Assembly: GCF_014699005.1 (NCBI RefSeq) | Contig: NZ_JACWZY010000003.1 | Coordinates: 124,001 to 188,000 of the forward strand | Length of the DNA: 64,000 nucleotides | From: Spirosoma profusum | Lineage (GTDB): Bacteria > Bacteroidota > Bacteroidia > Cytophagales > Spirosomataceae | Direction of reading: 5' to 3' | Shown: positions 26,439 to 35,739 of the stretch, piece after piece | How positions within the stretch are numbered: position 1 is the stretch's first letter | Layout of the letters: each line of letters starts with the position of its first letter | The notes under the pieces: model-generated | Told to the model about the DNA's origin: nothing | The model's database searches: none | What the model saw: the letters and a program-made list of their open reading frames with translations, nothing else | Program-made: the position numbers and the translations under genes

Positions 26439-27476
26439 TTAAGCAAATTGTTCTTCGGCCACTTCCTGTGCTTTCTGATAAACTCCTTTTACGGAATCGG
26501 CTGCATTACCCAGCGCCTTTTTGGCCGCTTTACCAGCCTGATTAGCCTTGTATCGATAGCGCATCCGGTCGTAGGAACTTGTCTGGCGATACGTCAGGAA
26601 TAACCCCGCTACCACACCGGCCACCAGCCCAAGACCAACTGCAAATTGCTTGCCACGTTCTTTTTGTTGGTCTCCCGACTCGTCTTTAGGAGCCATATCT
26701 CTTCGCGCATTAGCGGCCAATAGTGGGTCGGGAAGTATGTGTGCAACCGCTACGCGAGCTTTGTTCATCCAGCCTGCCACTACGTGGTCTTTTCCCTGCA
26801 TCAGCGCTTCGTAACCTTCTTTCGCTACGTCGGCCGGATTCGCGGTTTTGGCCGGATCGGCTCCTTTAATGTCGGATGCGCCCGCAACGTTGAAGAAGTT
26901 GGTGTTCGTAGCCCCCGGCATCAATACCGTAACCGTTACGTTCGTACCCTGCAATTCGTTACGTATCGCTTCCGAAAACGATTTGATAAAAGCTTTGGTG
27001 GCGCCGTATACGGCCATCATCGGGTTCGGCACAACTGAAACTTCGGAACCCAGCATCAGAATTTTACCATCCTGACGGGCTACCATGTCTTTCACATATA
27101 ATTTGGTCAGGTGCATCAGCGCTACGGCGTTCACCTGTACTACGTTCAGTTCTTTCTGTAAATCGGTTTCGGTAGCAAACTGACCGTATTCGCCAAAGCC
27201 CGCGTCGTTCACCAATACGTCGACCTGAATGCCTTTCGACTGGGTTTCGGCGTAAATTTCTTCGGGGGCGTTGGGATCAGCCAGGTCTTTCTGAATAATC
27301 ACGGTTTCGGTGCCGTACTGATTTGTATGCGTATTGGCGAGTTGTTCAAGCAACTCGGTGTTACGTCCCACTACGACTAGTTTGTAGCCGTCTTTAGCGA
27401 ATAAGCGGGCGAGTTCGCGGCCAATACCACTGCTGGCACCGGTAATCAGTGCCGTTTTTTTTGTTTGATTTTCCAT
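26439..27476 (-). CDS. SDR-family oxidoreductase with C-terminal hydrophobic anchor
   Basis: 345 residues from ATG 27476 (MENQTKK). SDR signatures: TGASSGIGREL, NDAGFGEYG (Asp instead of the second Asn of NNAG), LMLGSEVSV with the catalytic Ser, and YGATKAFIKSF as YxxxK. After the enzyme domain come a Gly/Val-rich hydrophobic stretch (GLGLVAGVVAGLFLTYRQ) and a Lys/Ala-rich amphipathic tail (about 310-345). It resembles YqjQ/DltE-type SDRs acting near the membrane; the substrate is unknown. The zinc alcohol dehydrogenase gene 199 bp upstream is on the same strand, but a 140-nt palindrome lies between them. Confidence 0.88.
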   Translation of the reverse strand: MENQTKKTALITGASSGIGRELARLFAKDGYKLVVVGRNTELLEQLANTHTNQYGTETVIIQKDLADPNAPEEIYAETQSKGIQVDVLVNDAGFGEYGQFATETDLQKELNVVQVNAVALMHLTKLYVKDMVARQDGKILMLGSEVSVVPNPMMAVYGATKAFIKSFSEAIRNELQGTNVTVTVLMPGATNTNFFNVAGASDIKGADPAKTANPADVAKEGYEALMQGKDHVVAGWMNKARVAVAHILPDPLLAANARRDMAPKDESGDQQKERGKQFAVGLGLVAGVVAGLFLTYRQTSSYDRMRYRYKANQAGKAAKKALGNAADSVKGVYQKAQEVAEEQFA

Positions 27477-27511
27477 TGTTGAGTTATGTGAGTTCATTGT
27501 TGTAATGCTTC

Positions 27512-27651
27512 AAGCTGCTTCGTCTTTCAGGAGCGTTTTTGTCATGCTGAGGAACGAAGCATCTTAAAGCATCCAAACTAGCCAGTAGGAAGATTATAAG
27601 ATGCTTCGTACCTCAGCATGACAAAAACTTCTCTGAAAGACGAAGCAGCTT
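27512..27651. repeat. Intergenic nested palindrome, family A copy 4 (extended)
   Basis: The core (27534-27626) has ATGCT paired with AGCAT inside each arm, with CTGAGGAACG instead of CTGACGAAGG. It is extended outward by AAGCTGCTTCGTCTTTCAG (27512-27530) and its complement (27633-27651), giving one ~140-nt palindrome between two minus-strand genes. Confidence 0.88.
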
Positions 27652-27675
27652 CTAAATACAACCACAGGATTGTTC

Positions 27676-28833
27676 TCAGGGTTTTAGAACCACCTTCGTG
27701 CAATCGTCCTGTTTGTTTTTGAACATATCGTAAGCCCGCGACACTTCCGACAGGGGTAGAATGTGCGAAATGATGTCATCGAGCACTACTTTTCCCTGAA
27801 CCACAAGGTCTAAGAGATAGTCGATGTTTTTGTGGACAAACGACTGGCCGCTACGTATTGTAATGCCTTTATCGAAGACGCGGCCGATGGGGAAATTATC
27901 GGTAGGGCTGCCATACACGCCAACAACGGAAACAATGCCGCCCCGACGTACTGCCTGAAAACATAGTTCCAGTACTTTGGTCGTACCTTTTTCGAAATTG
28001 ATAACGGCTTTTGCTTTCTCCAATATGGTTCGGTTGGCTTCCATACCGACTGCATCGACGCAGAGATCGGCCCCCCGACCGTTGGTCATCTGGCGGATCG
28101 CTTCTACTACGTCGACCTGATCAGGATTCAGCGTTTCGACCTTATTAACTCGCCGGGCGCGTTCGAGTCGGTATTCAAGCGGATCGATGGCAATGACCCG
28201 ACCAGCTCCCTGAATCCAGGCTGCTTTCTGAGCCATTAGACCTACGGGGCCTGACCCAAATATGGCTACGGTTTCGCCCCCTTTCAATTCGCCCCACTCG
28301 ATTGAGCTCCAACCGGTCGGGAAAATATCGGTCAGAAACAGGACTTGTTCATCTTTTAGCGTTTCTGGTACGTGGCGCAGGCCATAATCGGCATAGGGTA
28401 CCCGGACGTACTCGGCCTGACCACCATTGTAGCCGCCATAAAGGTCCGTATAGCCGAAAAGAGCCCCGCCTTTTTCGGAAAGAAGCCCGCCATCGGGACC
28501 ATAATGTTTGGTATTCGATTCTTCGCACTGCATCTGCAAATTGTGCTGGCAGAAGAAACACTTCCCGCAAGCAATCGTAAACGGCACCACTACCCGGTCG
28601 CCTTTTTTCAGATTTGTTACGCCCGAACCGACCTCTTCTACGATACCCATAAATTCGTGCCCAAGCACTTCGTTCTGAAGCTGCGGTATGAATCCGTCGT
28701 AAATATGTAAATCAGAGCCACAAATGGCTGTCGACGTAACGCGGATAAGGGCATCACGCGACTCTTCGATACGTGGGTCATCCGTGTTTTCGATGCGGAT
28801 GTCGCCAATTTTGTGAAACACAGCTGCTTTCAT
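27676..28833 (-). CDS. Zinc-dependent alcohol dehydrogenase (formaldehyde-dehydrogenase-like)
   Basis: 385 residues, medium-chain dehydrogenase. The catalytic zinc site is seen in ICGSDLHIYDG and LGHEFMGIVEEVG. The structural zinc cysteines are in CGKCFFCQHNLQMQC. The Rossmann loop is GSGPVGLMAQ, with the NAD-type acidic residue in IAIDPLEYRL. The ~385 length and insert pattern match the threonine-dehydrogenase/glutathione-independent formaldehyde dehydrogenase branch. It oxidises an alcohol or aldehyde adduct with NAD+. It diverges from the glycan cluster at 29126 (292-bp gap). Substrate uncertain. Confidence 0.9.
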   Translation of the reverse strand: MKAAVFHKIGDIRIENTDDPRIEESRDALIRVTSTAICGSDLHIYDGFIPQLQNEVLGHEFMGIVEEVGSGVTNLKKGDRVVVPFTIACGKCFFCQHNLQMQCEESNTKHYGPDGGLLSEKGGALFGYTDLYGGYNGGQAEYVRVPYADYGLRHVPETLKDEQVLFLTDIFPTGWSSIEWGELKGGETVAIFGSGPVGLMAQKAAWIQGAGRVIAIDPLEYRLERARRVNKVETLNPDQVDVVEAIRQMTNGRGADLCVDAVGMEANRTILEKAKAVINFEKGTTKVLELCFQAVRRGGIVSVVGVYGSPTDNFPIGRVFDKGITIRSGQSFVHKNIDYLLDLVVQGKVVLDDIISHILPLSEVSRAYDMFKNKQDDCTKVVLKP

Positions 28834-29125
28834 ACAGGAGATAAAAACGTTGAGAATACAATCAGATAGCTAACTTACTGTTACGTGGAAGGTTCTGAAA
28901 AAACGATTTAACAGATCAATTAGAGAGGCTATGGGTTAACGTAACGCAGCCGGAACTGATGCCAAAAAAATGTTCAGCCGTTCACTAAAAAGCTAGGCAA
29001 TGTTCGGTAAACCGATTGATCAAACGCACTATGCGTCGGTTTTTTGTGTTACTTTGCTCAATAAAACCACTCTTGCAAAAGAGTATTATTTAAATAGACA
29101 AGCGGCTCTATACGCGAAAAACACG

Positions 29126-30199
29126 ATGAAAATTGCATTAGTTACGGGCTCGGCCGGTCTGATAGGCAGTGAAGCCGTTGCCTTCTTTGCGGATAAATTC
29201 GACCTTGTGGTCGGTATTGATAACAACATGCGGCAGTACTTTTTCGGGGCCGATGGTTCGACCGAATGGAACCGGAACCGGCTAGCCGAAACCTACTCGA
29301 ACTACCAGCACCGCACTGCCGATATCCGGGAAGTGCCTCAACTGGAAACCATTTTCCAGGAATTTGGCACCGACATTAAACTGGTGCTGCATACAGCCGC
29401 TCAACCCAGCCACGATTGGGCAGCCCGCGAACCATTCACCGATTTTGGTGTAAACGCTGTTGGTACGTTGAATATGCTGGAAATGACCCGCCAGCATTGC
29501 CCCGAAGCCGTGTTTATTTTCACGTCGACGAACAAGGTATACGGCGATAATCCCAACTTCCTGCCGCTGATTGAAACGGAGACGCGCTGGGAAATCGATC
29601 AGAACCACCCGTATTTTGCCAACGGTATCGACGAGCACATGAGCCTCGATCATACCAAGCACTCGGTTTTTGGTGCGTCGAAAGTGGCTGCTGATATTAT
29701 GGTGCAGGAATACGGTCGTTATTTCGGCATGAATACGGGCGTTTTCCGTGGGGGCTGCCTGACGGGGCCCAATCACTCGGGAGCGCAGTTACATGGGTTC
29801 TTGTCGTATCTGATGAAATGCGCCATTACGGGCAATCAGTACACGATTTTCGGCTACAAAGGCAAGCAGGTTCGCGACAACATTCATAGCTGGGATTTAG
29901 TGAATATGTTCTGGCATTTCTACCAGAATCCGCGTCCGGGCGAAGTTTATAATGCAGGTGGTGGTCGTTACGCTAACTGTTCGATGCTCGAAGCCATTGC
30001 GCTTTGCGAAGAAATTTCGGGTAATAAGTTCAATTACCAGTACTCCGAAACCAACCGGAGCGGTGACCACATCTGGTATATTTCGGATCTGACCAAATTT
30101 AAACAACATTATCCGGGCTGGGACTGGACTTTCGATTTGAAAGAAACCATGACCCAGATTCATGATAGTATGGCAGCCCGTCTTCTACCAACTACCTAA
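29126..30199 (+). CDS. NAD-dependent sugar epimerase, CDP-tyvelose 2-epimerase-like
   Basis: 357 residues from ATG 29126 (MKIALV). Extended SDR: glycine-rich [20 protein letters not shown] at the end of beta 2, [10 protein letters not shown] with the catalytic Ser/Thr region, and [15 protein letters not shown] plus [15 protein letters not shown] as in the RfbE/tyvelose epimerase group. The usual catalytic YxxxK is FGASK here, with Phe in place of Tyr; I recall the same substitution in close relatives, so it may be a subfamily trait. It opens the plus-strand glycan cluster, 43 bp before a second epimerase. It probably epimerises or modifies a nucleotide sugar; which one is unknown. A start at 29000 is open but would add 42 unrelated residues. 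Confidence 0.88.
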   Translation: MKIALVTGSAGLIGSEAVAFFADKFDLVVGIDNNMRQYFFGADGSTEWNRNRLAETYSNYQHRTADIREVPQLETIFQEFGTDIKLVLHTAAQPSHDWAAREPFTDFGVNAVGTLNMLEMTRQHCPEAVFIFTSTNKVYGDNPNFLPLIETETRWEIDQNHPYFANGIDEHMSLDHTKHSVFGASKVAADIMVQEYGRYFGMNTGVFRGGCLTGPNHSGAQLHGFLSYLMKCAITGNQYTIFGYKGKQVRDNIHSWDLVNMFWHFYQNPRPGEVYNAGGGRYANCSMLEAIALCEEISGNKFNYQYSETNRSGDHIWYISDLTKFKQHYPGWDWTFDLKETMTQIHDSMAARLLPTT

Positions 30200-30242
30200 G
30201 CGTCACTAGTTTAGTCTGGTACGTCACTGATTTAAGCTGAAG

Positions 30243-31214
30243 ATGGCAACTACTCCCCATTTTTTGATTACGGGCTGTGCGGGTTTCATTGGTAGTCACC
30301 TTACGGAGCGATTATTAAATACAGGTTATCGCGTTACCGGCGTCGATAACTTCGATACGTTTTACGCGCGCCACTATAAAGAGCGAAATCTCTCACTGGC
30401 GCGCCAAAACCCGAATTTTGCGTTTGTCGAAGCCGATATTCGGCAAACCGACTGGCTTACCGGCCTCAGCACCGATATCGATACGGTAATCCATCTGGCG
30501 GGTAAAGCCGGCGTTCGGCCCTCCATCGACCAGCCTGCTGAGTACATTTCGACCAATATCGTCGGGACGCACAACTTGCTGGAGTGGATGCGCGCGCAGA
30601 AGGTGGGCAAGATGGTATTTGCCTCGTCGTCATCGGTGTATGGCAACAACGAGAAAATTCCATTTAGCGAATCCGATAGCGTTGATAACCCGATTTCGCC
30701 CTACGCCTTTACCAAAAAAGCCTGTGAGTTGATGAACCACAGCTACCATCATTTGTATGGTATGGGGATTATCAACCTGCGATTCTTTACGGTTTACGGC
30801 GAACGGCAACGGCCTGATCTGGCGATTCACAAGTTCGTCAGAATGATGGCCAATAACGAGCCTATTACTATGTACGGCTTGGGTGATACGTCGCGCGATT
30901 ATACGTACGTGAACGACATTGTCGATGGCATTGTGGCCGCCGTTACGTACCTGAACGAGCATCCGAAGGCATTCGAGACCGTTAATCTTGGTAATCAAAG
31001 TCCCGTTACGTTGCAGCAATTAGTCGATACGTTGTATCGGCTGATGGAAAAAGAGCCAAACATCATCAACCTGCCCAAACAGGCTGGCGACGTAGAACGG
31101 ACCTTCGCCGACGTAGCAAAAGCAAGTAGTTTGCTTGGTTATCAACCCCGCGTGCCGCTGGAAGAAGGGTTACGTCGGTTTGTGACCTGGTACAAAACCG
31201 AGCAGCCATGCTGA
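30243..31214 (+). CDS. NAD-dependent nucleotide-sugar epimerase (UDP-glucuronate 4-epimerase-like)
   Basis: 323 residues, extended SDR. GCAGFIGSHL (Rossmann loop), VTGVDNFDTFYARHYKERNL, SSSSVYGNNEKIPF, YAFTKKACELM with the intact YxxxK, RFFTVYGERQRPDLA and YGLGDTSRDYTYVNDIV are the hallmarks of UDP-glucuronate/UDP-glucose 4-epimerases. It should supply an epimerised UDP-sugar for the glycan built by the enzymes downstream. Its last 7 bp overlap the next start (ATGCTGA), so it is translationally coupled to the membrane glycosyltransferase gene. Confidence 0.92.
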   Translation: MATTPHFLITGCAGFIGSHLTERLLNTGYRVTGVDNFDTFYARHYKERNLSLARQNPNFAFVEADIRQTDWLTGLSTDIDTVIHLAGKAGVRPSIDQPAEYISTNIVGTHNLLEWMRAQKVGKMVFASSSSVYGNNEKIPFSESDSVDNPISPYAFTKKACELMNHSYHHLYGMGIINLRFFTVYGERQRPDLAIHKFVRMMANNEPITMYGLGDTSRDYTYVNDIVDGIVAAVTYLNEHPKAFETVNLGNQSPVTLQQLVDTLYRLMEKEPNIINLPKQAGDVERTFADVAKASSLLGYQPRVPLEEGLRRFVTWYKTEQPC

Positions 31215-32683
31215 AAAAAATTCTGGCTCATCGCTGGTTGGCTCCTCTTTTCTGGATAACAATTGCTTTGGTCGTGAAAGGGACCTTCTTCGGATGGTAC
31301 CTGACCAAGACGTATTACCACGATGTTCCGGGATTTTTAGGGCAGAGTAACGGTGACATGGTCACTTACGTAACGCCCGTCGAACACTTGCTCATTACAG
31401 GTAGCTTCGATACGGGCGAGCGTATGCCGGGTTACCCGCTGGTTTACTACGTACTACGTCGGCTGATGGATCAGGCCGATGCCTGTAATACCCTCATTTT
31501 TCTTCAGTTAATTGTCTCAGCAATTTCCGTATACGTACTGGGCCTGTGTGCGCAACGACTTTTTAAGAGCGAGCGGGCTTTTTATTGGGCGTATTTCATT
31601 TACCTGTTCAGTACGTTCGTCAGTATTTTCGATGCGTATTTCCTGACCGAAAGTTTCGCGGCTTCGGCCTCTATTTTTTTTGTACACGCCTGGCTACGGT
31701 CTGAGGATAAACAGGCGTTACGTTGGCTAGCCTTGCTGGCGGCTGGTGGCTGGGTAACCTGGTCTATTTTCCTAAAGCCCGCTCATGCGCCGATGCTGGC
31801 GATACTTCCCGGAATTTGGGGGTTGCAGTGGCTGAAAGGGCAGTTGAAATTTGGTCGGGTAGTTCAGTATACTACGTTGTTTCTGCTTCCGTTTGTCGTT
31901 GCCGATGGCGTGTGGACGCTACGTAACTACCGTCATTATCATCAGGTTATTCCCCTGCTGAAAAATCCGTGGTACCCCGCGAGCGTATGGCCGACGAATT
32001 ATTTCGACATGATGGATTTTTACAAGACCTATGGCGAAGATTATTCGTTCTGGTTTCCGAATACGGGCGTTCGCTGGATGTTGGGTTGGAAAAATGATGC
32101 GTTTGTGCCGCCCCTTCGCTGGTACGTTAAGGAGAATTTAGGTCCACCACCGGATTACATCTACACCTCCCGGTTCAATAAGGATTCGATTACGCACCTA
32201 CGCAATCTATATTACGAAACCGCCAACAATCCGAATCTCGATTCGACCAGACGGAAAGCTTATCACGCCGAAATTCATCAGAAACTGGGTGAGTATACGA
32301 AGTCCGTTCAGGAAGAAAAGCCGTTCGTTTACTACGTTCGGGCACTTAGTCGATATACGTTTACGTTCTTCAACGGGACCTGGGGGTATAATTTTCTGGA
32401 CGATATTATTCCTGCTCAGTGGCCGCGCTGGCTGCTACGTCTCTACCACTACGTATTTATTCTGTTGCCGGGTGTAGTAGGTTTGGTGCTGATGCTGATT
32501 CGTGGATTTCGTAAGGAACCAAGAATGCTGGCGGCTCCGTTGGCCATATTGATGTGTACAGTTGTTTTCGTGGTTGTGCTGCGGCATCCTGAAACGCGTT
32601 ATCTGGTTCCATTTTACCCGTTTCTGGTTTTAAGTGCCGTTTGTACTTTTTTAAGCGTTCCGATGCTTAAATTTGCACGTTAA
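31208..32683 (+). CDS. Multi-pass membrane glycosyltransferase-like protein (GT-C fold type)
   Basis: 491 residues with about ten transmembrane segments (TLIFLQLIVSAISVYVLGLC, FVVADGVWTLRNYRHY at a loop, PLAILMCTVVFVVVL near the end). The first extracytoplasmic loop after helix 1 carries acidic residues (GQSNGDMVTYVTPVEHLL), as expected for ArnT/PMT-like GT-C enzymes that use lipid-linked sugars. No close family is recognised. Starting 7 bp inside the epimerase gene and followed 10 bp later by a GT2 gene, it probably transfers the sugar carried by the polyprenyl phosphate which the next enzyme makes. Confidence 0.75.
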   Translation: MLKKILAHRWLAPLFWITIALVVKGTFFGWYLTKTYYHDVPGFLGQSNGDMVTYVTPVEHLLITGSFDTGERMPGYPLVYYVLRRLMDQADACNTLIFLQLIVSAISVYVLGLCAQRLFKSERAFYWAYFIYLFSTFVSIFDAYFLTESFAASASIFFVHAWLRSEDKQALRWLALLAAGGWVTWSIFLKPAHAPMLAILPGIWGLQWLKGQLKFGRVVQYTTLFLLPFVVADGVWTLRNYRHYHQVIPLLKNPWYPASVWPTNYFDMMDFYKTYGEDYSFWFPNTGVRWMLGWKNDAFVPPLRWYVKENLGPPPDYIYTSRFNKDSITHLRNLYYETANNPNLDSTRRKAYHAEIHQKLGEYTKSVQEEKPFVYYVRALSRYTFTFFNGTWGYNFLDDIIPAQWPRWLLRLYHYVFILLPGVVGLVLMLIRGFRKEPRMLAAPLAILMCTVVFVVVLRHPETRYLVPFYPFLVLSAVCTFLSVPMLKFAR

Positions 32684-32693
32684 TTATAAAACT

Positions 32694-33656
32694 ATGACGT
32701 ATCTATCCGTAATACTGCCTATTTACAACGAATCGAAGAGTATTCCCATTCTATTCGACGCGCTGGACGATGCCATCGGGCAGTATGACTACGAGATTAT
32801 TGCGATTAACGACGGTTCCAAAGACGATTCGTTTGCTCAGCTACGTAAAATCTGTGCACAAAACGACCGGGTAAAAGCCATCAATTTCAAACGTAATTTC
32901 GGACAGACAGCCGCTATCAATGCTGGTATTCAAAATGCGTCCGGTGAAATTATTGTGCTGATCGACAGCGATTTAGAAAATGATCCGCACGATATTCCCA
33001 AACTGATTGAAAAACTGAATTCGGGCTACGACGTAGTGAGCGGCTGGCGGCAAGACCGTTGGGCAAACGAATTCCTGACCCGTAAGTTGCCCTCGCGCAT
33101 GGCTAACAAGCTTATCAGCGCTATTTCGGGGGTTGAGTTGCACGATTACGGCTGCACGCTCAAAGTCTATCGCCGGGATGTCATCAAGGATGTTATTCTG
33201 TACGGACAGATGCACCGGTTTATTCCGGTTTATTGTACGTGGCAGGGTGGCAAAGTGACGGAAATGCCTGTTAACTATCGACCCCGACAGTTTGGTAAAA
33301 GCAACTACGGTATTTTCCGAACTTATAAGGTGTTGCTTGATCTGGTTCTGATTAAGTTTCTGGATAAATACATGCAGCGGCCGATTCACTTTTTTGGCGG
33401 AGCAGGCGTTCTGGCATTTCTGGTGTCGCTGGCGGCTGTTTTATTGGCGGCTTATTTCAAAATTACCGGTCAGAAAGATTTGGTTGAAACCCCATTGCCA
33501 ACAATTGGGTCTATGTTTTTTATCGTAGGTATTCAATTAGTGCTGATGGGCGTGCTGGCAGAGATTTTGATGCGAACGTATTACGAGTCGCAGCACAAAA
33601 TGCCGTATAGCGTGAAAGAAACCATCAACTTCGGGCAGGAAACCGAAGTGGTATAA
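32694..33656 (+). CDS. GT2 polyprenyl-phosphate glycosyltransferase (GtrB/DPM-like) with two C-terminal helices
   Basis: 320 residues from ATG 32694 (MTYLSVILPIYNES). GT2 catalytic domain: IIAINDGSKDDS, VLIDSDLENDP as the DxD-type motif and YRPRQFGKSNYGIF before the membrane part. Two C-terminal helices follow (GGAGVLAFLVSLAAVLLAAY; MFFIVGIQLVLMGVLAEIL). This architecture is that of GtrB/ArnC/CsbB enzymes, which load a sugar on undecaprenyl phosphate at the cytoplasmic face. It is 10 bp from the GT-C-like gene and they most likely work as a pair. A family A repeat follows its stop. Confidence 0.93.
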   Translation: MTYLSVILPIYNESKSIPILFDALDDAIGQYDYEIIAINDGSKDDSFAQLRKICAQNDRVKAINFKRNFGQTAAINAGIQNASGEIIVLIDSDLENDPHDIPKLIEKLNSGYDVVSGWRQDRWANEFLTRKLPSRMANKLISAISGVELHDYGCTLKVYRRDVIKDVILYGQMHRFIPVYCTWQGGKVTEMPVNYRPRQFGKSNYGIFRTYKVLLDLVLIKFLDKYMQRPIHFFGGAGVLAFLVSLAAVLLAAYFKITGQKDLVETPLPTIGSMFFIVGIQLVLMGVLAEILMRTYYESQHKMPYSVKETINFGQETEVV

Positions 33657-33671
33657 AATGATATTCAGCAG

Positions 33672-33766
33672 TTTTTTGTCATCCTGACGCAGGAAGGATC
33701 TTAAAGTCTCCTTATTTGTACGTCAGGCAACTTTAAGATCCTTCCTGCGTCAGGATGACGAAAAAA
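33672..33766. repeat. Intergenic nested palindrome, family A copy 5
   Basis: Two ~34-nt arms between codirectional glycan genes. The arm has ATCCT (GTCATCCTGACG) paired with AGGAT (GGAAGGATC): a third base-pair variant at the same stem position. It ends only 15 bp before the asnB-like start. Confidence 0.9.
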
Positions 33767-33781
33767 TAAAACTATAGGTCT

Positions 33782-35659
33782 ATGTGTGGAATAGCGGGAT
33801 TTATAGGGCGTGGCAACGAAGACGATCTGCTACGTATGATTCGTCAGTTACGCCATCGTGGCCCTGATTTTCAAGGCGGATGGTGGCAGCCTGGCGTTGG
33901 GCTGGGCCATGCCCGGCTTAGCATCATCGACCTGAGTGATGCCGCCAATCAGCCGTTTTTTACGGCCGACCAAACCATTGGCATGGTCTTCAACGGCGAG
34001 ATTTATAATTTTCAGGAGCTACGTAACGACCTGCTGAAGCTGAATAAATACACGCTACGTACTACGTCGGATACCGAAGTGCTGGTGTATATGTACGAAG
34101 AGTACGGCGAAGCCATGTTCGACCGGATCAACGGCATGTTTGCGTTCGTGATTCACGATTTTAAGCGGAAACGTACTCTGATTGCCCGTGATCGCATGGG
34201 TAAAAAACCGCTTTATTACAGCGTGGCGGGTGATACGTTGGTTTACGGGTCTGAGCCTAAAGCCCTGTTGCAGCACCCGCTCGTTTCGAACGAAATTAGC
34301 CCGGACGCTATTAATGCGTATTTGACGTTTGAATACGTACCGACGCCCTACAGTATTTTCCGCGACATCCACAAGCTGGAGCCGGGGCAATACATGATTT
34401 TTGAGGAAGGACGTATCACCAAACACCAACCATATTGGAACGTTACGTTCAATCACCAGCCAATCTCGTTTGAATCGGCTATTGACCGTTTCGACGCGCT
34501 GCTCAACGACGCAACCGCCATTCGGATGATAGCCGACGTACCACTGGGCATTTTCTTAAGCGGTGGACTCGATAGCTCGGCGGTGGCCTATTATGCGCAG
34601 AAAAACAGTGCGGTTCCAATAAAAACGTTCTCCATTGGTTTTCAGGAAAAATCGTACGACGAAGCCGGTTACGCCCGAACAGTTGCCAAACACTTGGGCA
34701 CTGATCACCACGAGAAAACCTTAACGGCGCAGGACTCTCTTGACCTGCTGCCCAATATCACTGATAAACTCGACGAGCCATTTGCCGATGCGTCGATCAT
34801 TCCAACGTATCTGTTATCGCAGTTTACGCGTGAACAGGTAACGGTTTCGCTCGGGGGCGACGGCAGCGATGAGTTACTGGCTGGCTATCCAACCTTTACG
34901 TCCGATTATGCGCGGGGTGTTTATAGCAAGATGCCACGTTTTGTACACGCGCTGGCGGGTCACGCGGCCGATTTACTGCCCGTTAAGGACGATAACATCA
35001 GTCTGGATTTTAAGGTGAAGCAGTTCCTGAAGGGTTTTCAGGAAAAACCAGCTTATACGCATACGCTCTGGCTGGGGAGTTTTTCGCCGTCGCAGAAGCG
35101 GCAATTGCTGTCATCGTCGGTGTTGAGTCAGGTGACGGATAAAACCGGACTGGGGCTCATTGATAAGCATTTAGCGCAACTTCCCGCAAATACGGATTCC
35201 TTCGATCAAACGTCGTATATCTATTACCAGACGTATCTGCTGGATGATATTCTGACAAAAGTTGACCGGGCCAGCATGTACAATTCGCTGGAAGTTCGGG
35301 CGCCGTTTCTGGATTATCGGATTGTAGATTTCGCCAATAGTTTGCCTGAGTCATACAAACGAAAAGGACTTTCGGGTAAATACATCCTGAAATCGCTGAT
35401 GCGGGGCAAAATTCCCGATGACATCATTGATCGGCCCAAAAAAGGGTTCGGGATTCCGTTGTCGCAGTGGCTGCGTAACGAATTACGTCCGTTGTGCGAC
35501 GATCTGCTATCGGAAGCGTCGTTGAAACAGCACGGTCTGTTCAATTACGACTACGTAGCAAAAATCAAAAACGAACATTACGCCGGTAAACAAAACAACC
35601 GCAAACTTCTCTGGACATTGATGGTTTTCCAGCAGTGGTACAGACATTACGTAGCATAA
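33782..35659 (+). CDS. asnB: Asparagine synthetase B-like glutamine amidotransferase
   Basis: 625 residues. MCGIAGFIG places the catalytic Cys2 of the Ntn glutaminase domain (about 1-200; FNGEIYNFQELR, YGSEPKALLQ). The synthetase domain has the PP-loop LSGGLDSS (about 261-268) and SLGGDGSDELLAGYP. The length fits AsnB. In a glycan cluster such paralogues usually amidate a sugar carboxylate or an attached amino acid rather than make free asparagine. That reading would fit the UDP-glucuronate-type epimerase upstream, but a housekeeping role cannot be excluded. It is flanked by palindromic repeats on both sides. Confidence 0.92.
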   Translation: MCGIAGFIGRGNEDDLLRMIRQLRHRGPDFQGGWWQPGVGLGHARLSIIDLSDAANQPFFTADQTIGMVFNGEIYNFQELRNDLLKLNKYTLRTTSDTEVLVYMYEEYGEAMFDRINGMFAFVIHDFKRKRTLIARDRMGKKPLYYSVAGDTLVYGSEPKALLQHPLVSNEISPDAINAYLTFEYVPTPYSIFRDIHKLEPGQYMIFEEGRITKHQPYWNVTFNHQPISFESAIDRFDALLNDATAIRMIADVPLGIFLSGGLDSSAVAYYAQKNSAVPIKTFSIGFQEKSYDEAGYARTVAKHLGTDHHEKTLTAQDSLDLLPNITDKLDEPFADASIIPTYLLSQFTREQVTVSLGGDGSDELLAGYPTFTSDYARGVYSKMPRFVHALAGHAADLLPVKDDNISLDFKVKQFLKGFQEKPAYTHTLWLGSFSPSQKRQLLSSSVLSQVTDKTGLGLIDKHLAQLPANTDSFDQTSYIYYQTYLLDDILTKVDRASMYNSLEVRAPFLDYRIVDFANSLPESYKRKGLSGKYILKSLMRGKIPDDIIDRPKKGFGIPLSQWLRNELRPLCDDLLSEASLKQHGLFNYDYVAKIKNEHYAGKQNNRKLLWTLMVFQQWYRHYVA

Positions 35660-35660
35660 A

Positions 35661-35736
35661 GTAACGCGGGTGGAAACGGCAGCGGCCGACCGTCCGCAGT
35701 TACTGACGCAAAATCGCGGGTTTCCACCCGCGCTAC
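35661..35736. repeat. Palindromic repeat GCGGGTGGAAAC (family B)
   Basis: Arms GTAACGCGGGTGGAAAC (35661-35677) and GTTTCCACCCGCGCTAC (35720-35736) fill the whole gap between asnB and the next gene, ending 4 bp before the latter's ATG. The repeat could therefore affect its translation start. Confidence 0.8.
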
Positions 35737-35739
35737 ACT

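Noticed and set aside
33782-35659. Recent horizontal transfer of the glycan cluster
   Set aside because: The TACGT-rich texture and family A repeats continue through the cluster as in the flanks, so no compositional break was seen by eye.
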